From contig CAJJDP010000101.1 of assembly GCA_905182995.1 (NCBI GenBank), positions 65,099-129,098 of the forward strand: DNA of 64,000 nucleotides, in the 5' to 3' direction. The notes under the pieces were generated by a model. The model was not told where the DNA came from, ran no database searches, and saw only the letters and a list, made by a program, of their open reading frames with translations. This DNA comes from Paramecium octaurelia (Eukaryota > Ciliophora > Oligohymenophorea > Peniculida > Parameciidae). The position numbers were made by a program, and so were the translations under genes. Of the stretch, positions 12,565-24,270 are shown one piece after another; within the stretch, counting starts at the first letter, position 1, and each line of letters begins with the position of its first letter.

Positions 12565-13554
12565 ATGATAAAGAAGAAGATTACGTTTCTTAATAAAAAA
12601 TATCAGCTAAGCTAATCTGAGGATGAGAAAACACCAGACACAGCCTTGACTCCACATTCAATAAAAGAATAATTACAAAGTGATGATTCAGATACTGGTA
12701 CGCCTAGTAAAATGGCTCTAACTCCCTTAAAAATGTCTAAATTCAAAATATAACATGAAAAAAGCAAATCTTCTTTTGCTCACGGTGGCAGGGCTTTGGT
12801 TAATAGGAGAGACATATTTGCAGAGCACCCATTTAGATAGTTGATTTTTGGATAGAGAACAACATAGGAGACTCTACTCAAACATATTGAATAAACAAAA
12901 AGAGGGGTTACCTACGCTGCTAAGTCATTGAAACCTCCATCAGAGAAATTTTTACAGCAAAAGTAAGTAGACATCCCTTTAAAAGACAAGGAGAAAAAAA
13001 TATTGATATTAGATCTAGATGAAACATTGATACATTCTTGTACAAGCAAAGAGAAATCTTAAGTTTAGTTAAAAACTGAAGATGGACAATTAGTATTATA
13101 TAGTGTAATATTTTAGCTTAGATTCAACGTGCGACCATATTTAGCATATTTTCTTGATTGTTTATCTACTTTTTACTAGATATTCATATTTACCGCCTCT
13201 TCCCCCTCATACGCTTTAGCTTTAGTTGATTACATTGATCCACTGGAGGATAAAATCTTAGGGATATTTACTAGAAATCATTGTCTCGAAACAAAGAATG
13301 GTTACTTTATTAAGGATCTTCGAATCCTTAGGGATGTTGATTTGAAAAACATCATTATCGTTGACAATTTAACTCACTCCTTTGGATTTTAATTAGAGAA
13401 TGGTATTCCTATTCTGGAATGGACCGACGATGAAAAGGACCAGGAGTTGAAATATTTGGTCGACTATTTAATTGAGGCCAGTTAATATGACGATGTTAGA
13501 GAATTTAATAGAGAAAAGCTCAAATTACATGATCTTATTGATTATATTTTCTGA
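12565..13554 (+). CDS. SCP/FCP1-type phosphatase (NIF domain), second copy
   Basis: Continuous reading gives 329 residues. After a ~145-residue Ser/Thr/Lys-rich N-terminus comes [13 protein letters not shown] (catalytic Asp at about residue 150), then FNVRPYLAYFL, YQIFIFTASSPSYA and KNIIIVDNLTHSFGFQ, the three HAD motifs of CTD phosphatases; VDN matches the canonical VDNS better than the 4385 copy. A 24-nt stretch at 13093-13116 begins GTATTA and ends TTTTAG, like an intron, and its removal keeps frame (321 residues) and shortens an odd insertion before RFNVRPYL; both forms are possible. Confidence 0.9.
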
Positions 13555-13653
13555 AAAATTATTAATATAGGATTTGTTATAATGCTCATGAGAGCTCTAT
13601 CTAGATTATGAATAATACTCTCATTGTCCTTAGCACGTCTTGCAAATTGTTTC

Positions 13654-14561
13654 TCAACAGCCACTAAAATAGTTCCTTAACTTCGATTCAGCTTTCAAAG
13701 CTAATGGATGAATATTTTGAGGCAAATTTAAACGCAGCAATGATAGATTTAGCTAAAAATTTCTCTCTTCTTAAGTCAATACTCCTGCCAATTGTTACAT
13801 TTGTAAATCTGGTACCAATAACACCTTATAGGTTTCTGAGATCATTTCAATAACATCTTCCACTTTATATTATGAAATGTATTTCTCAATAAAATTAATG
13901 GCTCTTGTCTTTGCTTATTTTTCTACTTCTCTTTCCATCAACAAATATGAAAGGGTTATTTTCTAACATTATTTAATTTATTTATCCTCCTATACTGATC
14001 CTCTTTATGGTAATTAATGTCCAAGTTGTTAATCACTTTATTAATTATTTTATTGATTCTAATGTTATTGTTGTTGCCCATGATTACTCCCAAGTTGCTT
14101 ATTGAGTAATTTTTATGATTTTTTTTCCTTTTTACTTTAGTAGCATTTGGATCCATGTCCAAGCACGTGAATGGCAATGCCCTTGCCAGATTTAGAATTT
14201 TTACTAATGCTCACAGGAGCATCAGCAATTATTCCTTCTTAAACAAAGGTACTATCTCTCATTGCTTATACAGGATTCGTTCTTTTTGCAATTCTCTTAT
14301 TTGCTTGATTTTCCTCTATAAATTGTGGATTTAAAGACTTAAAATTTTAAAAAGAAAAAGTACATTCTTTGTGCAAATAGATGACATTTCCTGCATATCT
14401 TAAAAGTCTTCATCAACTGATGAATTATAATCTTAAAAATCTTAACCTCTCTCTTCGTCAAAGAATGATGAATTTGTATGGGTTTCTGTAGATTTGTATG
14501 TGTATTCGAATTCGTTGCTGAGTTTTCTTTACTTCTAAGTTTGCTTCTCAATTGTTGACAT
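13654..14561 (-). CDS. Unknown protein
   Basis: Two exons (intron 14316-14338, 23 nt, TAG) give 294 residues. The N-terminus (MSTIEKQTQKQRKLSNEF) and an acidic patch are followed by a Gly/Ser/Lys segment, a Gln/Asn-rich stretch, and a C-terminal helical domain (LLMEREVEKQAKTRAINFIE, then VEDVIEMISETYKVLLVPD) that is the most conserved-looking part. No signal peptide or membrane segment. Family not recognised. Ends 100 bp from the convergent phosphatase. Confidence 0.65.
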
Positions 14562-16173
14562 ATTAGCTTGTGTATTAATTTAATTAATTATACATAAATC
14601 AATACATCTGTGTTACAAACATAGTAATAAAAGAATTACTCGTAAATTATTAATGTTTAAAAATATATTTATACAATATTCCTGTAAAATATCAACTTCT
14701 CATGTTAATAATAAAGATCCATTCATCTATTTTCAAAGCCTTAATATTTTAATTCAATAATTGACATCAAATTTATTTATTTCATTACAATTTTTTATTG
14801 CTATAGAATATTTTCCTTTCTTTTTGTTTAAGTTATTAGCTGAAATTAGAATAAAGAAGAAAATTACAAATTGTTTTATAATTATTTCAAATAAAATTAT
14901 AATAAATGAAAATCATCTTTATTTTGATACATGTTTTAAATCAAGATAGGCTAACCATCTAAACTTATCTCAAAGGACGAAAGAAAATCTATAAACAAAT
15001 CCATAAAACGTTATTACTAAAAAGTGAATTACAAGTGAATTTAATCATAAACTTTATGATTTATGTATATTAAAAATATTAGAAAAATAGATAAATAAAT
15101 TTTAGAATATTGAGCAAGAATGATTAATGGGTGATAAATTAAAAATATTGGAACTTTGGTTGATGTAATAGTAGTTTAATTAATTAATTAAACTTAAGAA
15201 TTTATTTTACTAATCAATGATTCTTATCTAAAAGTGATAACATTCCACCATATTTGTAGTACTCTTGATATTATATGGAAAAAATTATTAGATTTATTTT
15301 GTTATCTTATAAGGAAATAGAAAACTATTTACTAAAAAAAAGGGATTAGTATTAGATATTTATGGAAAGTCGTTCAAAGGTCAGAATATGGTTTTTAATG
15401 CAAAAAGTGTATAATCCAGAGCAGAATTATAGAACATTAAGGAGTTCACATATTCTGGTTTATTAGTAGATATCTAAAACAGTCAAATTTGAGACATTTA
15501 TTAGAAAATTTAAGAACTCTATTACTCTTCAACAATAACGATGAAGCTGAGTTTACCCTTTTATTATTTTAATTAAATTATTAATATTATTTACACATAT
15601 AATATAAAAATTAGAATTAATTCATATAATTTGCTTAATAGTAGTTAGGTTAGTTAATAAAGAAATAGTGTACGATTAATCCTTTATATGTTATCAACAA
15701 CAATGAAATTTCTTTTTTTAAGAATGTTCATCTTAATACAGGTTTAAGTTAAACAATCTCAGAAGTTTTGAATTAAATCAGAATCAATATGTTATGATTT
15801 ACAACTTCCCTGTTTAATATATACATAACTTGAGGGTATTTTTGTTAAATAATTAATTCATCTTTTTTAACTTTATGACTGTTATAAATTTATATACATT
15901 TGAAAAATAAATATATAATTTTGTTTTCATTTATTATTGAACACCTTAATGACATTTACTTAAATTATATTGATTGTAATTTGGATCGTAATTGATTTGC
16001 TTGATTTATTTTGTGATATAGTTGGGATAGATTTAAATAGTATATTGTAACATGTAAAATAACATAAGAATTAAATATAGTACTATAAAATTCTTCAAAT
16101 GATTAGATGCAGTTTGATACAATATTAATCTGAGAAATCTTAGTGCATAAATATTTAACTATTATATAAAAAG
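14562..16173. other. Gene-poor interval, 1.6 kb
   Basis: AT-rich. Apart from a weak 89-codon frame at 15275-15544 (listed separately), only motif-poor TGA-free runs are visible. No RNA gene seen. As the downstream minus-strand gene ends at 16174, only the 14561 promoter is expected here. Confidence 0.5.
15275..15544 (+). CDS. Possible small gene or gene remnant
   Basis: An 89-residue TGA-terminated frame (MEKIIRFILLSYKEIENYL...). It is less A/T-monotonous than the flanks and has balanced charge (RSKVRIWFLMQKVYNPEQNY), but it shows no motif and chance frames of this length are common when TGA is the only stop. It could be a decayed duplicate. Confidence 0.2.
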
Positions 16174-17470
16174 TCATTCTTTTTGTTGATTATTAACGTC
16201 TCTGTTGGATAGGGGTAACCTTACACACTTAAACTAATTGAGCTCTCTAGTATTCAGCTTCTTCTTGAGACAGTTTTTATTAGTCATTGAACTTCTATGA
16301 GTTAAGCAGGTTTTTTTTTGCAATAGGCTCTGTAAATCAGACATCACTTGCAATTCAAGTTGATGAACCTTTTTATTGTTGAAGCTTCTTTTGGATTCTT
16401 GATCTCTAGGAGTGGATGAAATATGTTAAATTTGTTGTGAACTATTTTTGTTTGGCGATTTGAGTATGTTCAGTATGTGAGTGACACTGCTCTTTCTTTA
16501 ATTAGCACTGTTTGGGATGTTTGTATTGTTTCTGGCACTGCTGCATTATTATTTATTAAAAGATTGTTTCATCTTAGCGGATAGTTTCATAAATTGTTGA
16601 ACTGGTGAAGCCATATTGACAGAAGGGGATTTGGGTTTGCTTTTAGTGAATTATTGAATATTTTTTGGAGATGCTTGTTTGGATTGCTTTTGGTTTCTGG
16701 GTGAGGCAACATCAATCAATTGAATGGAAGCTGATTGAATTTTGAGTGGAGGAGACTTGCTTTTTTGTGGTTATTGTTGTGGTATTTTGGTTTATTTTAA
16801 AATAGATTGTTTGTTGGATTTACTGGTGGTTGTGTTGCTTCCGATGCTGTTGATTTTGGTGGAGGATGTATTTGGCTATTTTTTTAGCTTGATCATAGAC
16901 TGGATTTATTGTTTGATTTTTTCAATGGAATCAGGTTCTTAGATTAGGAAACTGATTCCTTGCAAGATTTTATCATTTTTCGAGAGGATCTAATGTAATT
17001 TGGTTGAATATACTTCATCAGAGGAACTGGGATCTTGTGGTGTGATTTGTTCGCTTGTCAAGGGGATGGGTGAATCACCTACAATCCCTTTTTGTGGTTT
17101 ATCAGGGTTGTTGTGATTTTCTTGTGCAATCAGGCGAGCAATTCTAAAAAATGCAAGTCTTCTTTTACGATCATGAAAATAATTTAAGGGGATAATGGCA
17201 GGAATCATAAATAAACGAGGTATGTCATTATGATACTGATTGATTTATTGAATTTCATACTTTATAATATTCTCCCAACATATGTAATTTATCTCTTAAC
17301 TGATTAATGTGATAATATTTGGTTAGGTGTTCTTGGGGTGTGTCATAACATTATAGATCTTTAAGTTTGATTAGTAATTAACATCTTTTTCCTTCCAAAA
17401 TGTCATTTATTCCTTTTTTATAATGATAATGAGTTGATTGAGAGTACTTACTTATTAAATAACTATTCAT
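16174..17470 (-). CDS. Unknown protein with conserved N-terminal domain and disordered tail
   Basis: Start ATG 17470 (MNSYLISKYSQSTHYHYKKG). A 25-nt intron 17236-17260 (ends CAG) joins LHMLGEYYK to YHNDIPRLFMIPAIIPLNYF, followed by HDRKRRLAFFRIARLI; this compact N-terminal ~140 residues look conserved. The rest is Ser/Lys/Gln/Pro-rich. Continuous reading to TGA 16174 gives 423 residues. However, the last ~50 codons (Cys-containing, odd) may be misread: two further introns, 16328-16347 (ends GAG) and 16202-16226 (ends CAG), keep frame and give a more natural text (NDQQKLSQEEAEYQRAQLVQ) with the same stop. Function unknown. Confidence 0.6.
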
Positions 17471-17520
17471 AATAAATTAAAAATGGAACAAATTCAACAG
17501 GTAAAAGCATAATTTAACGA

Positions 17521-18291
17521 ATGCAGGAATGTTTGAAATTTATCTACAAACAAGATAAGTCCAAAAATGATTTGATGGCAGTATCTTAGGCTTTAAAAAA
17601 ATGGCCCTAAGAAGCCTAATAATTTAGATAGTATTGTCTAAACTCTAAGATCTTTGTTTCCAACGAAGCACCGAAACACGTATATGTTGTTACAAAGGGG
17701 GAATTCGTATAAGTAAAATATGGTAATTGTTTGGACAAATGAATATTAGTCAAGTCACAATCCAAGAATCCCTTATCTTACATTAGTAAGATATTTGCTC
17801 AGGAACCTCAAATATAAAAATAGCTTCGTGTAAGATTATATACAATAATTATCCTCCTAGACCTTCAAGGTGATGGATGTGATTGGAATGGATGAAATTC
17901 ACAATGAAAATTACACCTACGATGTTTTCTGTAATTCAACAATCGGAGAAGTCTTTTGCATCAAGAAATGTGTCTTCGAGAAAATCGTCCCAACTCAAAC
18001 CATGAAGAAGAAGAACCTTCAAATAACCATAGAAAATAAACCCTGTCAAATGATTGAAATTCATTCTGCAAAAGGAGCAACGCCAATCAATCGATTATAA
18101 TTGGGAGAAATACCCAGATAACCAGAAGAAATCAGCACACATCGACATGAAAAGAGAACCATCGATTTTACAGCCTTTAAATAAGTTAAACCATAGCATA
18201 TTGTTCATCAACCAATCCTGGAGGAACTAGAAGAACCTCCTTTAAACAATAGATTTCTTGGTGGTAATAATACAATTAAACATTAGATTGA
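17521..18291 (+). CDS. Small cyclic-nucleotide-binding-domain-like protein
   Basis: Four exons (introns 17723-17749, 17830-17860, 18264-18286, all TAG) give 229 residues from ATG 17521; an upstream ATG at 17483 with a 26-nt intron 17501-17526 (CAG) would change only the first residues. The order KIFVSNEAPKHVYVVTKGEF, VMDVIGMDEI, STIGEVFCIKKCVFEKI follows a cNMP-binding beta-roll. The phosphate-binding-cassette Arg (FGExALL...R) is not recognisable, so ligand binding is doubtful. The final intron leaves only a two-residue tail; without it the frame would run 29 codons further into hydrophobic sequence. It is followed by a kinase and a double cNMP-binding protein on the same strand. Confidence 0.65.
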
Positions 18292-18446
18292 TTCAGCTTA
18301 TATATATATCATTTTATTATCATTCATTTTTAAGAGATCTCTCCCAATCAACTTTTATGTTTTCAGACTCTTCCCTTGACTTCTCTCATCCACACTATAC
18401 TGAACTGACATTTTGTTTAATAATTTATATTTATATAATATTAATA

Positions 18447-20454
18447 ATGTCTAACCACCGCAATCTGAAGGATTTATTTCCTACCAAACTTAATTTTATT
18501 AAGCCAAAAGCTGTAAGATACGACCCCAATCATCATTAGGAATTGAAGGAAGAACGGCCAAAGCAGACCAACAAATCCCCTTTAGGATTAAGTCAATTTA
18601 CTAGTTTTTTCTAAATTGCTCAAAAGACTGCCAAAAATAGACAAACACCCTCCTCTCAAAGAAGTGCAACGCCTTCTAAAGTCAAAATCATATAACTGAA
18701 CATGCAAAAATAAGATTAATCGCAAATGAAGATTTAGTCAAAGCATTCCAGGAATTAAAGTGCCACCAACATCAACAGCAGTAGAAACAATTCATTTCAC
18801 AAAGAGAAGTAGCACTATTTATTTTAAACCCCAAGTTCTCGTAGTCCTGTCTACGTATTGTCCAAACTTATGTCATAACACCATTAGTAAGATTCCTAAA
18901 TATAAATTCATAATCAATCCAAAGATTAATCTCCCGCTAAACCAGCAATATTTGATAATCTGGATATTATTAATAGAAACACAGTTCGGAAGAATTCCAA
19001 ATCCCCAAATACTACTGCATAAAAAGTATCTCCGTTTGTGTATCCAAAATTTTCAAGTGTCCATCAAATTAAACCCCAAGATAATTTGTTCAAGCAATAG
19101 GACAGTTTAGTTAAGGAAAATAAGCCGATTGAGAAGGAATCTCAACATATAAACGAAACACCTTAGATCCACATTAAATAGTAGGAATTCTAAGTACCTA
19201 GTTAATTTAAATACTCTAAAGGCTTTGAAAACCTATTCAACTCAATGATGAATTTGTAACACAACTCTAGATACGAGAATTCTAAGAGCGTGGTTAAACA
19301 GCAGGAAAGACAAGAGTCAAGTGATGACAATGAAGAAACCTTAGTGGTAGACTGCAACATACAAGTCAGCAAGAACAACTTTCAATTTCATTATGTGATT
19401 GGGAAGGGGGGATTTGGAAAGGTTTGGAAGGTTGAAATAAAGAAATCGAGACAATTGTATGCTATGAAGGAGATGTCAAAGGCAAAAGTAATAGCCAAAA
19501 GAAGTGTAAATTCAGTAATGAATGAAAGAAATCTATTGGCCTAATTTAAACATCCCTTTTTGATCAACATGAATTATTGTTTTCAAGATAGAGATAACCT
19601 ATATTTGGTGATGGATTTATTGACTGGAGGAGACCTAAGATATCACATTGGAAAAATGAGAAGGTTTAAGGAACATCAAACCAAATTCTTTGTAGCTTGT
19701 GTTCTGTTGTCATTGGAGTACCTGCACAACAACAACATCATTCATCGAGATCTTAAACCAGAAAATTTGGTTCTGGACAAATATGGTTATGTCAGACTAA
19801 CAGATCTAGGGATTGCCAGGATCTGGAAACCTGAGAATTCACAAGACACAAGTGGTACTCCAGGATACATGGGTATCGTTATATATCAATATCTGTAGCT
19901 CCTGAAGTGATGTGCAGGTAGAATCACACGATAGCTGTAGATTACTTTGCACTTGGGATCATGGGTTATGAATTTATGCTAGGGAGAAGGCCTTACAATG
20001 GGAGGTCTAGATAAGAAATCAGAGATCAAATTCTCACCAGACAGGTGCAGATCAAAAAGTCTGAGGTTCCAAATGATTGGTCGATTGAAGGTGCTGATTT
20101 TATAAACAAATTAATATAAAGAAAACCAGTAAATAGACTTGGTTTTAAGGGGCCAGATGAGGTGAAAAATCATCCTTGGCTTAGAAACTTTCCTTGGTAG
20201 AAACTTTTGAATAAGGAAATCTAATCTCCATATATCCCAAGTGTATAAACAATATTTTGATTTAGGAAATTGATGACAATATTGAATATTTAAATTAAAT
20301 TAGTGAGGATAATGAAAGCCAAGATGATTTGATCAGGGAAAATAAACTCTTATTAAAGAAAAACTCAGTTTAGAATCTATTTAGCGGTTATAGTTATGAA
20401 TAAAATCTCTCAAAAAATACAAAGAGCACTTCTAGTACGCTCTTTTTAGGATGA
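18447..20454 (+). CDS. AGC-family serine/threonine protein kinase
   Basis: Three exons (introns 19873-19898 and 20243-20265, TAG) give 652 residues. About 290 N-terminal residues are Gln/Ser/Asn-rich and disordered. The kinase domain (~310-590) has GKGGFGKVWKVE (P-loop), YAMKEMSK (Lys), HRDLKPENLVLD, a DLG in place of DFG (VRLTDLGIAR), and GTPGYMAPEV completed only by splicing. It continues with VDYFALGIMGYEFMLGRRPY and RLGFKGPDEVKNHPWL, typical of AGC kinases of the PKA/YANK type. Only a 29-residue region links the catalytic core to the tail; no clear hydrophobic motif. Predicted active cytosolic Ser/Thr kinase, lying between two cNMP-binding genes, though not shown to be regulated by them. 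Confidence 0.93.
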
Positions 20455-20485
20455 CTTAATTATTTTATATTTTTTATACAAACTA

Positions 20486-22240
20486 ATGTACAGAAGACTC
20501 TCAAATATTGATCGAATAAAATTATAATTCAAACTAAACCAATAAGTCAAGGAGTTACTATCCAAAGGTGAAATTGATATCGACAATCCTACCCACTTTG
20601 ACGTAAAGTATTATTGAAATGTAGGTTATCGTGGGTATTTTATCAAAAGAGTAAAAGTAAAGAAATCAAAATGAATTGAACCTATTATCATAAGCGTTTC
20701 ACTCAATTAAATATTTTACTGAGATGCAAAAAACTACAAGTTAAGAGGAAATGCTTAATCTTTATAGAGAATTACAATACATTAATGTGCCAGCACGTCG
20801 GACTCTTTTTCGTTTTGGGGCCATTGGAAAAAATTTTTACATCATCTTGAGAGGTAGTGTTTGGGTATTTAAGTATTTATAATTTTAAAGGTGTTAGTTG
20901 GAAAAAGTGGTTTGGGTGATGACAAAATTGAAGTGATCGAAAAAAAAGGAGACAAAAAAAATGATAGAAAGAAAAAGGTTGAAAAGGAGTACGATGAAGG
21001 TGAAGAATCTGTATAATAAATTAATTTATTAGAGGATGAGGACGAATTTTAGGACTTGGAGGATGAGAAAATGTTAGAACTGAAATACCCCAATATGATG
21101 AAGGTTGGTAAAATAGAACAAGGAGGGAGCTTCGGAGAGATAGCTCTTACTAATTGTATGCCCAGATAAGCCACGATTGTGTGTGCAGAAGATTGCTAAT
21201 TTATTAAATTGTCAAGAGAGGCTTTTCATACATTCTTATGTAACATATACATTTATAATTCAATTAGCCGAGTATTATATTAGAATTTAAAATAAAAATT
21301 TTGAATTTTTGAAATCAATCAATATATTTACTGATTGGAATGATACTGACATCAGTGTTATCCAATATCATTTCCAATCCATTGATTATGCCATGAACAA
21401 CGTTATTTTTAGAGAAGGAGAATCAATTAAAGGAGTCTATTTCATAGTTTCTGGTTTGGTTGAGTTATAATAGAAGGGCAGAGATTTAGAGAATGCACAT
21501 TCGTCTAAATAACCAAATAAATAATAAATTGTCATCAACAGATACAGCAAAGGCCAATTGTTTGGATTTATGGAAATTATGAATAAATAATCTCAGAGGG
21601 AAACCAAGGCAATTTGCTTAACGGAAAAAGTCTAAACTTTATTCTTATAAGCTGATGTAAATCTTATCTTTCAATTTAGAGATTTAAATTATATTGTTGT
21701 AGAGGAGAATCATTGAAGACTCTATAGTTGATGATGAAAAAGCTAGATTACATCATTCATAAGGCCAATCAGATTTATGGGGAAAACTAAAGATAATCCA
21801 AATAATCTTTATCGTTGAATCTGGCTGATAACGATGCTCTCTTACAACGGATGAAAACAGAAAATCAACCTATTTGTAAAACGAATAGAAGTCGAATTGT
21901 TAAACGATCTTTAGACATTCTTGCTGGAGTTTCCCATTAATCTTCTAAAATTCAAAGCTATTATGAAAGTGTTTCTACATTTCTTAAAGACCCATAGGTT
22001 AATTTAAACCTGAATAATCCTCTTATTCATATTGAACCTAGCAAGCGTTTAAAAATGTAATAATTGCAATTCTAATTGTAATATTGCCCTCATCCACCTC
22101 TTACTTCAAGAATTCCTTAATTTTCTAGTGGGGATTCAAAATAGGTTTTACTTAGGCAACTTAAATTACCCAGCATATTTAAAGAATAATAGAAATAAGA
22201 TGATCGTATATCTATCCGATAATTAGATCCTGTTATTTGA
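20486..22240 (+). CDS. Protein with two cyclic-nucleotide-binding domains
   Basis: Five exons (introns 20603-20624, 20865-20890 ending AAG, 21240-21267, 21657-21679) give 551 residues. Domain A: VPARRTLFRFGAIGKNFYII and GSVWV, an acidic insertion (EDEDEFQDLEDEK), then GGSFGEIALTNCMPRQATIV, which contains the cassette FGE-(I)-AL...RQAT with the cNMP-contacting Glu and Arg. Domain B: NVIFREGESIKGVYFIVSGLVEL and GQLFGFMEIM, where the cassette is degenerate. Architecture resembles PKA regulatory subunits but without a visible inhibitor RRxS site; ciliates have many such proteins. The C-terminal ~190 residues are basic and disordered. Confidence 0.85.
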
Positions 22241-22320
22241 ATAAAAGCCTTTATTAATTAAATTATATTATCAGAAATATTATAAAATCTTAAACCATTA
22301 ATGAAAATCGTATAATAAAA

Positions 22321-22986
22321 TCAGAGATTATTAACCAAGTTGTATTTCGAGTAGAGCAATGCCTTGATTCTAAAGTAATCATTGTAAGTCCACTCCTTCT
22401 TCGATTCATCTCCATCCAACATTTTAACAGCCTATTTTTAGATTCTACTATTTACCTATCTCCATGTAATAAACCTCCCTTTGATTCTCATTCTTTCTCC
22501 AGCCACCTTCTGTCTAACTTAGTATTGTACTCTTTTTTCATAAGTTCTACTCCTTTTCTTCTCTAAATATTTCTTTACTTTCAACTCCCTTGCTAAATTC
22601 TGCCCATTTCTATTTCTCAACGTATATAGCCACTCCTCAAACTTCTTAGTTTTATCATCCTCAGCCAGTCCAGCCGTAAGTCCTAATTTGAGTTTTTATA
22701 TTGTGTTGTGAGATAAAAAATTATGAATGAATTCTTCCTGTTGGAAAGTAGGATTATGTCTCAGATTAATACTGTACAGATATTGATCAACTTCAATGTC
22801 CAAGAGTGCTGAGTCTTATTCAGGTTAGGAGATTTCGGAATAATCAGTCTATTCTTGAGTAGATGCATTCATGCTCTACTTTTTTTTAAAATTAGCATGG
22901 CACTGAACTAAAATATTCTAATTGGATTCTTCATCTATAATGCAGCTAGTATGCTCGATTTGGTGTTAAAATTGGCAAATATTCAT
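22321..22986 (-). CDS. CCT-motif protein
   Basis: Single exon, 221 residues. Near residues 135-180 it has YLEKKRSRTYEKRVQYQVRQ followed by KVAGERMRIKGRFITW. This matches the CCT motif (CONSTANS/CO-like/TOC1): basic helix with R(K)-x-R-x-(F/Y)-x-K-x-(I/V)-x-Y, then an 'R.R.KGRF' end. In plants the motif mediates nuclear import and NF-Y-type DNA/protein binding; here only the motif is shared and function is inferred as nuclear or transcriptional. The N-terminal part has four Cys/His in its first 30 residues (CQFQH...HTSC) but no clear zinc finger. Convergent with the double-CNBD gene, 80 bp apart. Confidence 0.75.
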
Positions 22987-23383
22987 TTATTATAAATAAG
23001 ATATTTAACTCAAAACCGGAATTAAATTTTATATACACAATTTTAATCAATACTCCGTATTATCTCCAAAATGATTATGAAATTAGACTACATCTCATCT
23101 TTCTTGCATAATTAATGAAATAGACTTATAATAAAATTATAAATTAATAAATCAATTCATTGTTTTATTTTAGAAACCATTCTCTAAATTACATTTTCTA
23201 GAAAATATCTCATGTTTATATAATTGTATTTTATTAAGGTTTCCAGAATGTATCATAATTGTTTTAATTTATATTTGACACTTGTTTATCACTTGAGTTG
23301 TTATGTCGATATAAAGGAAAAAGAGAATTTTGGCAATATAAGATGATATGTTAATATGGTTTAATAAATCATCATCCAAATGT
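22987..23383. other. Intergenic, ~400 bp
   Basis: AT-rich, with TGA in all frames. It lies upstream of the CCT gene and downstream of the 23726 gene, so it should contain the CCT gene promoter. Nothing else seen. Confidence 0.5.
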
Positions 23384-23726
23384 TCATTTTCTTCTGTTGA
23401 ACAACTTCATAACTTACGATAAACTGGCACAATGGGTTTGCATGCAAGTAGCAAATGCAGAAGCAAGTTCATTATTGGCAGTGCATTCAATGAGCTAAAG
23501 AAATTACAATGAGATTTACTTTATCTATTGAGGTACTATCTCCATGTTGTTCATCGCAATTCTTAAGTGTCTCAGTACATTAATCATCAAAGACACATCC
23601 GAATGCTTCATTCATGCAATTATCCTAAACACATTAAGCCATGGGATCTGTTGGCTCTTCTTATTTGTGGTGCTTTTTAGCTGTGATGCATAGGATGAGG
23701 AATGCGATTGCCAAAATTTATTTCAT
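23384..23726 (-). CDS. Small secreted cysteine-rich protein
   Basis: Two exons (intron 23495-23519, 25 nt, TAG) give 105 residues. Residues 1-18 (MKQILAIAFLILCITAKK) form a clear signal peptide. The mature part has eight Cys (CVQDNCMNEAFGCVFDDQC, then NC, IEC, TCMQTHC), evenly spaced in CxxxC / C-x(n)-C pairs that suggest disulphides. No family is recognised. Likely exported, e.g. to the surface or into a secretory granule. Confidence 0.72.
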
Positions 23727-24270
23727 TTTTATTTATTAATTTGAGGATGTTTAAGGTCACATTTATAGTATGAAAAAGATACGTCTTAATTTAAATCGTA
23801 TTATTTGTTAATTTAATTATGAAAAAATTCTTTATTAATAGAAATCCTTTGGTTGATCTAACTGAAATTACATATAAAATTAATATCAATAATAACATAT
23901 AAAAATATTAATTACTAAAATTTTATTTAATAAATTTCTGGTTTTTAAGTTGCTCATCTCAATTTTGGTCAACCAATTACACTAATGAGATACAATTGCT
24001 GAGAATATACTCTCTATAGGAATTTTTACCTTCATCAAAATTTTTTCCTGAAATTTCAATTAACACACCCATATCATGTCAAACTTTAAGATACTTAAAG
24101 ATATGCAGTTAAGCAAAACTAAATTATTTTTTCTATATTATTAGTAGATTCTTAGACTATATAATTTCAATAAATAATGTGACAAAAAACTGGTAGTGGT
24201 AAAATGGAATACTATGTATCTTATGGATTCTGTATAAAAACATTCTTAAAATAAGAATAGAATATGATAA
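23727..24270. other. Intergenic, ~540 bp
   Basis: Between two minus-strand genes; AT-rich, no convincing frame. Holds the promoter of the small secreted protein gene. Confidence 0.5.

Noticed and set aside
18292..18379. Hydrophobic C-terminal extension of the cNMP-binding-like protein
   Set aside because: Arises only if the 23-nt intron 18264-18286 is retained; splicing ends the protein naturally after FLGD.
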